From assembly GCA_964598695.1 (NCBI GenBank), contig CAZRDB010000211.1, positions 1 through 8,006 on the forward strand: a stretch of DNA of 8,006 nt. The letters are read 5' to 3'. Position numbers and translations under genes: made by a program. Source of the stretch: CAZRDB01 sp964598695 (GTDB lineage Bacteria; Armatimonadota; Zipacnadia; UBA1398). Positions 7,377-8,006 of the stretch are shown piece by piece (the first letter of the stretch is position 1; each line of letters begins with the position of its first letter). The notes beneath the pieces were generated by a model that searched no databases, had not been told where the DNA came from, and worked only from the letters and a program-made list of their open reading frames with translations.

Positions 7377-7901
7377 ATTCCCCGGGTCTGGACCTTCTAC
7401 GACGCCCATGCCCCCTACATGAAGAACAGCCAGATCCTCCAATGCCCCGACGAGCCCCAGCGGATCGGGATCAGCCAACTCCAGGCCCTGATGCCGGGTG
7501 GCATCACGATGGGCTCGAGCCTGCAGTGGGTCAGCTACAACGGCAACTACGCGATCTTCGAGGACGGCCCCAACAACGCGCTCACGGGGGCGAACGACAA
7601 CGTGGTGAAGCTCTGCGAGATCCCCCGTCCCGCCGAGACCTACCTCATGGGCGACGGCGAGATCGAACTGCAGCCCAACCTGTTCAACTCGCCGGTCGTG
7701 GGATGCCACGCCTCCGGCTTCAACGTGACGCTGTGCGACGGCCACGCGAAGTGGATGAAGACCGAGGCGCTGACCAACGCCTACATCGACCTCGGCGGCT
7801 CGAGCCATCCGTACGATGAGATCCGGGGCGGACCCTACAGCGGCCGCGAGCAGCTCTGGGGCGTCGTCCGCGAGGATGGCTCGGTGGGGGCGCTCCGCTA
7901 G
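7377..7901 (+). CDS. Prepilin-like protein C-terminal part with H-x9-DG motif
   Basis: This is the second half of the broken prepilin gene. Believable protein begins around 7380 (RVWTFYDAHAPYMKNSQILQ); the first ATG is at 7419, but that is internal. KNSQILQCPDEP matches the usual 'xxNxxIFxCPxD' segment of these pseudopilins. Near the end, H (7707-7709), nine residues, then DG (7737-7742) in GCHASGFNVTLCDGHAKW form the H-x9-DG C-terminal motif of the family. About 174 residues remain here, plus 61 before the gap, so the full protein is at least 235 residues, within the usual range. It ends in TAG at 7899-7901. I found no membrane segment in this part, as expected for the globular pilin head. 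The specific role of the protein is unknown. Confidence 0.85.
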   Translation: MPRVWTFYDAHAPYMKNSQILQCPDEPQRIGISQLQALMPGGITMGSSLQWVSYNGNYAIFEDGPNNALTGANDNVVKLCEIPRPAETYLMGDGEIELQPNLFNSPVVGCHASGFNVTLCDGHAKWMKTEALTNAYIDLGGSSHPYDEIRGGPYSGREQLWGVVREDGSVGALR

Positions 7902-7965
7902 AGCGGTTCCCGGAAGTCCCTGAAGGTACCGGCGGCGAGCGGCGGTCTGTGGAGTGCTCGTCCTT

Positions 7966-7982
7966 CCGCTCTGCCGGAGCGG
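7966..7982 (+). terminator. Weak hairpin after the prepilin gene
   Basis: CCGCTC at 7966-7971 pairs with GAGCGG at 7977-7982 around a five-base loop, 64 bases after the prepilin stop. No T-run follows. It may be a terminator remnant or chance; the rest of 7902-8006 shows nothing I can support. Confidence 0.2.
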
Positions 7983-8006
7983 CTGTCGTCGGGGCCACGT
8001 GCGTCG

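Overview
The window is GC-rich throughout, apart from one short bad patch. It reads as bacterial, probably from an uncultured or draft assembly because it holds a scaffold gap. The prepilin near the 3' end has the leader and first helix (GFTLIELL...FPVFAKARAKARQTSCLSN) together with an H-x9-DG C-terminal motif. That combination is typical of Armatimonadota and, with a somewhat different helix, of Planctomycetes and Lentisphaerae. Armatimonadota or a near neighbour is my best inference, not a proof.

Layout, all genes on the + strand. (1) From position 6 or before to 3776: a very large multidomain clan GH-A glycoside hydrolase whose 5' end is not in the window. An accessory jelly-roll-like domain is followed by a glutamine-amidotransferase-like domain, a beta-sandwich, the catalytic TIM barrel (catalytic pair E615 and E760), and a second amidotransferase-like (GH42 trimerisation-like) domain. 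(2) 22 bases later, behind a good Shine-Dalgarno sequence, a LacZ-type GH2 beta-galactosidase (3799-6861) of full family length, interrupted by one in-frame TAG at 4441-4443. (3) A 242-base spacer with a perfect 15-bp inverted repeat just after lacZ and two smaller stems. (4) A type IV/II-secretion prepilin-like protein (7104-7901), broken by a 10-N gap (7287-7296) and about 80 bases of AT-rich, low-quality-looking sequence. The last 105 bases hold no gene I can support.

The two hydrolases look like one operon for beta-galactoside or related oligosaccharide breakdown. LacZ has no visible signal peptide, so it probably acts in the cytoplasm; the cell location of the first protein cannot be judged without its N-terminus. 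The prepilin is probably a separate transcription unit.

I found no convincing new biological system. The items most worth checking are the amber codon inside lacZ, which lies in the loop of a GC hairpin, the unusual domain sandwich of the first enzyme, and the long inverted repeat after lacZ. Sequence or assembly error is a serious explanation for the lacZ stop, for the TAG at 3-5 and for the prepilin break.
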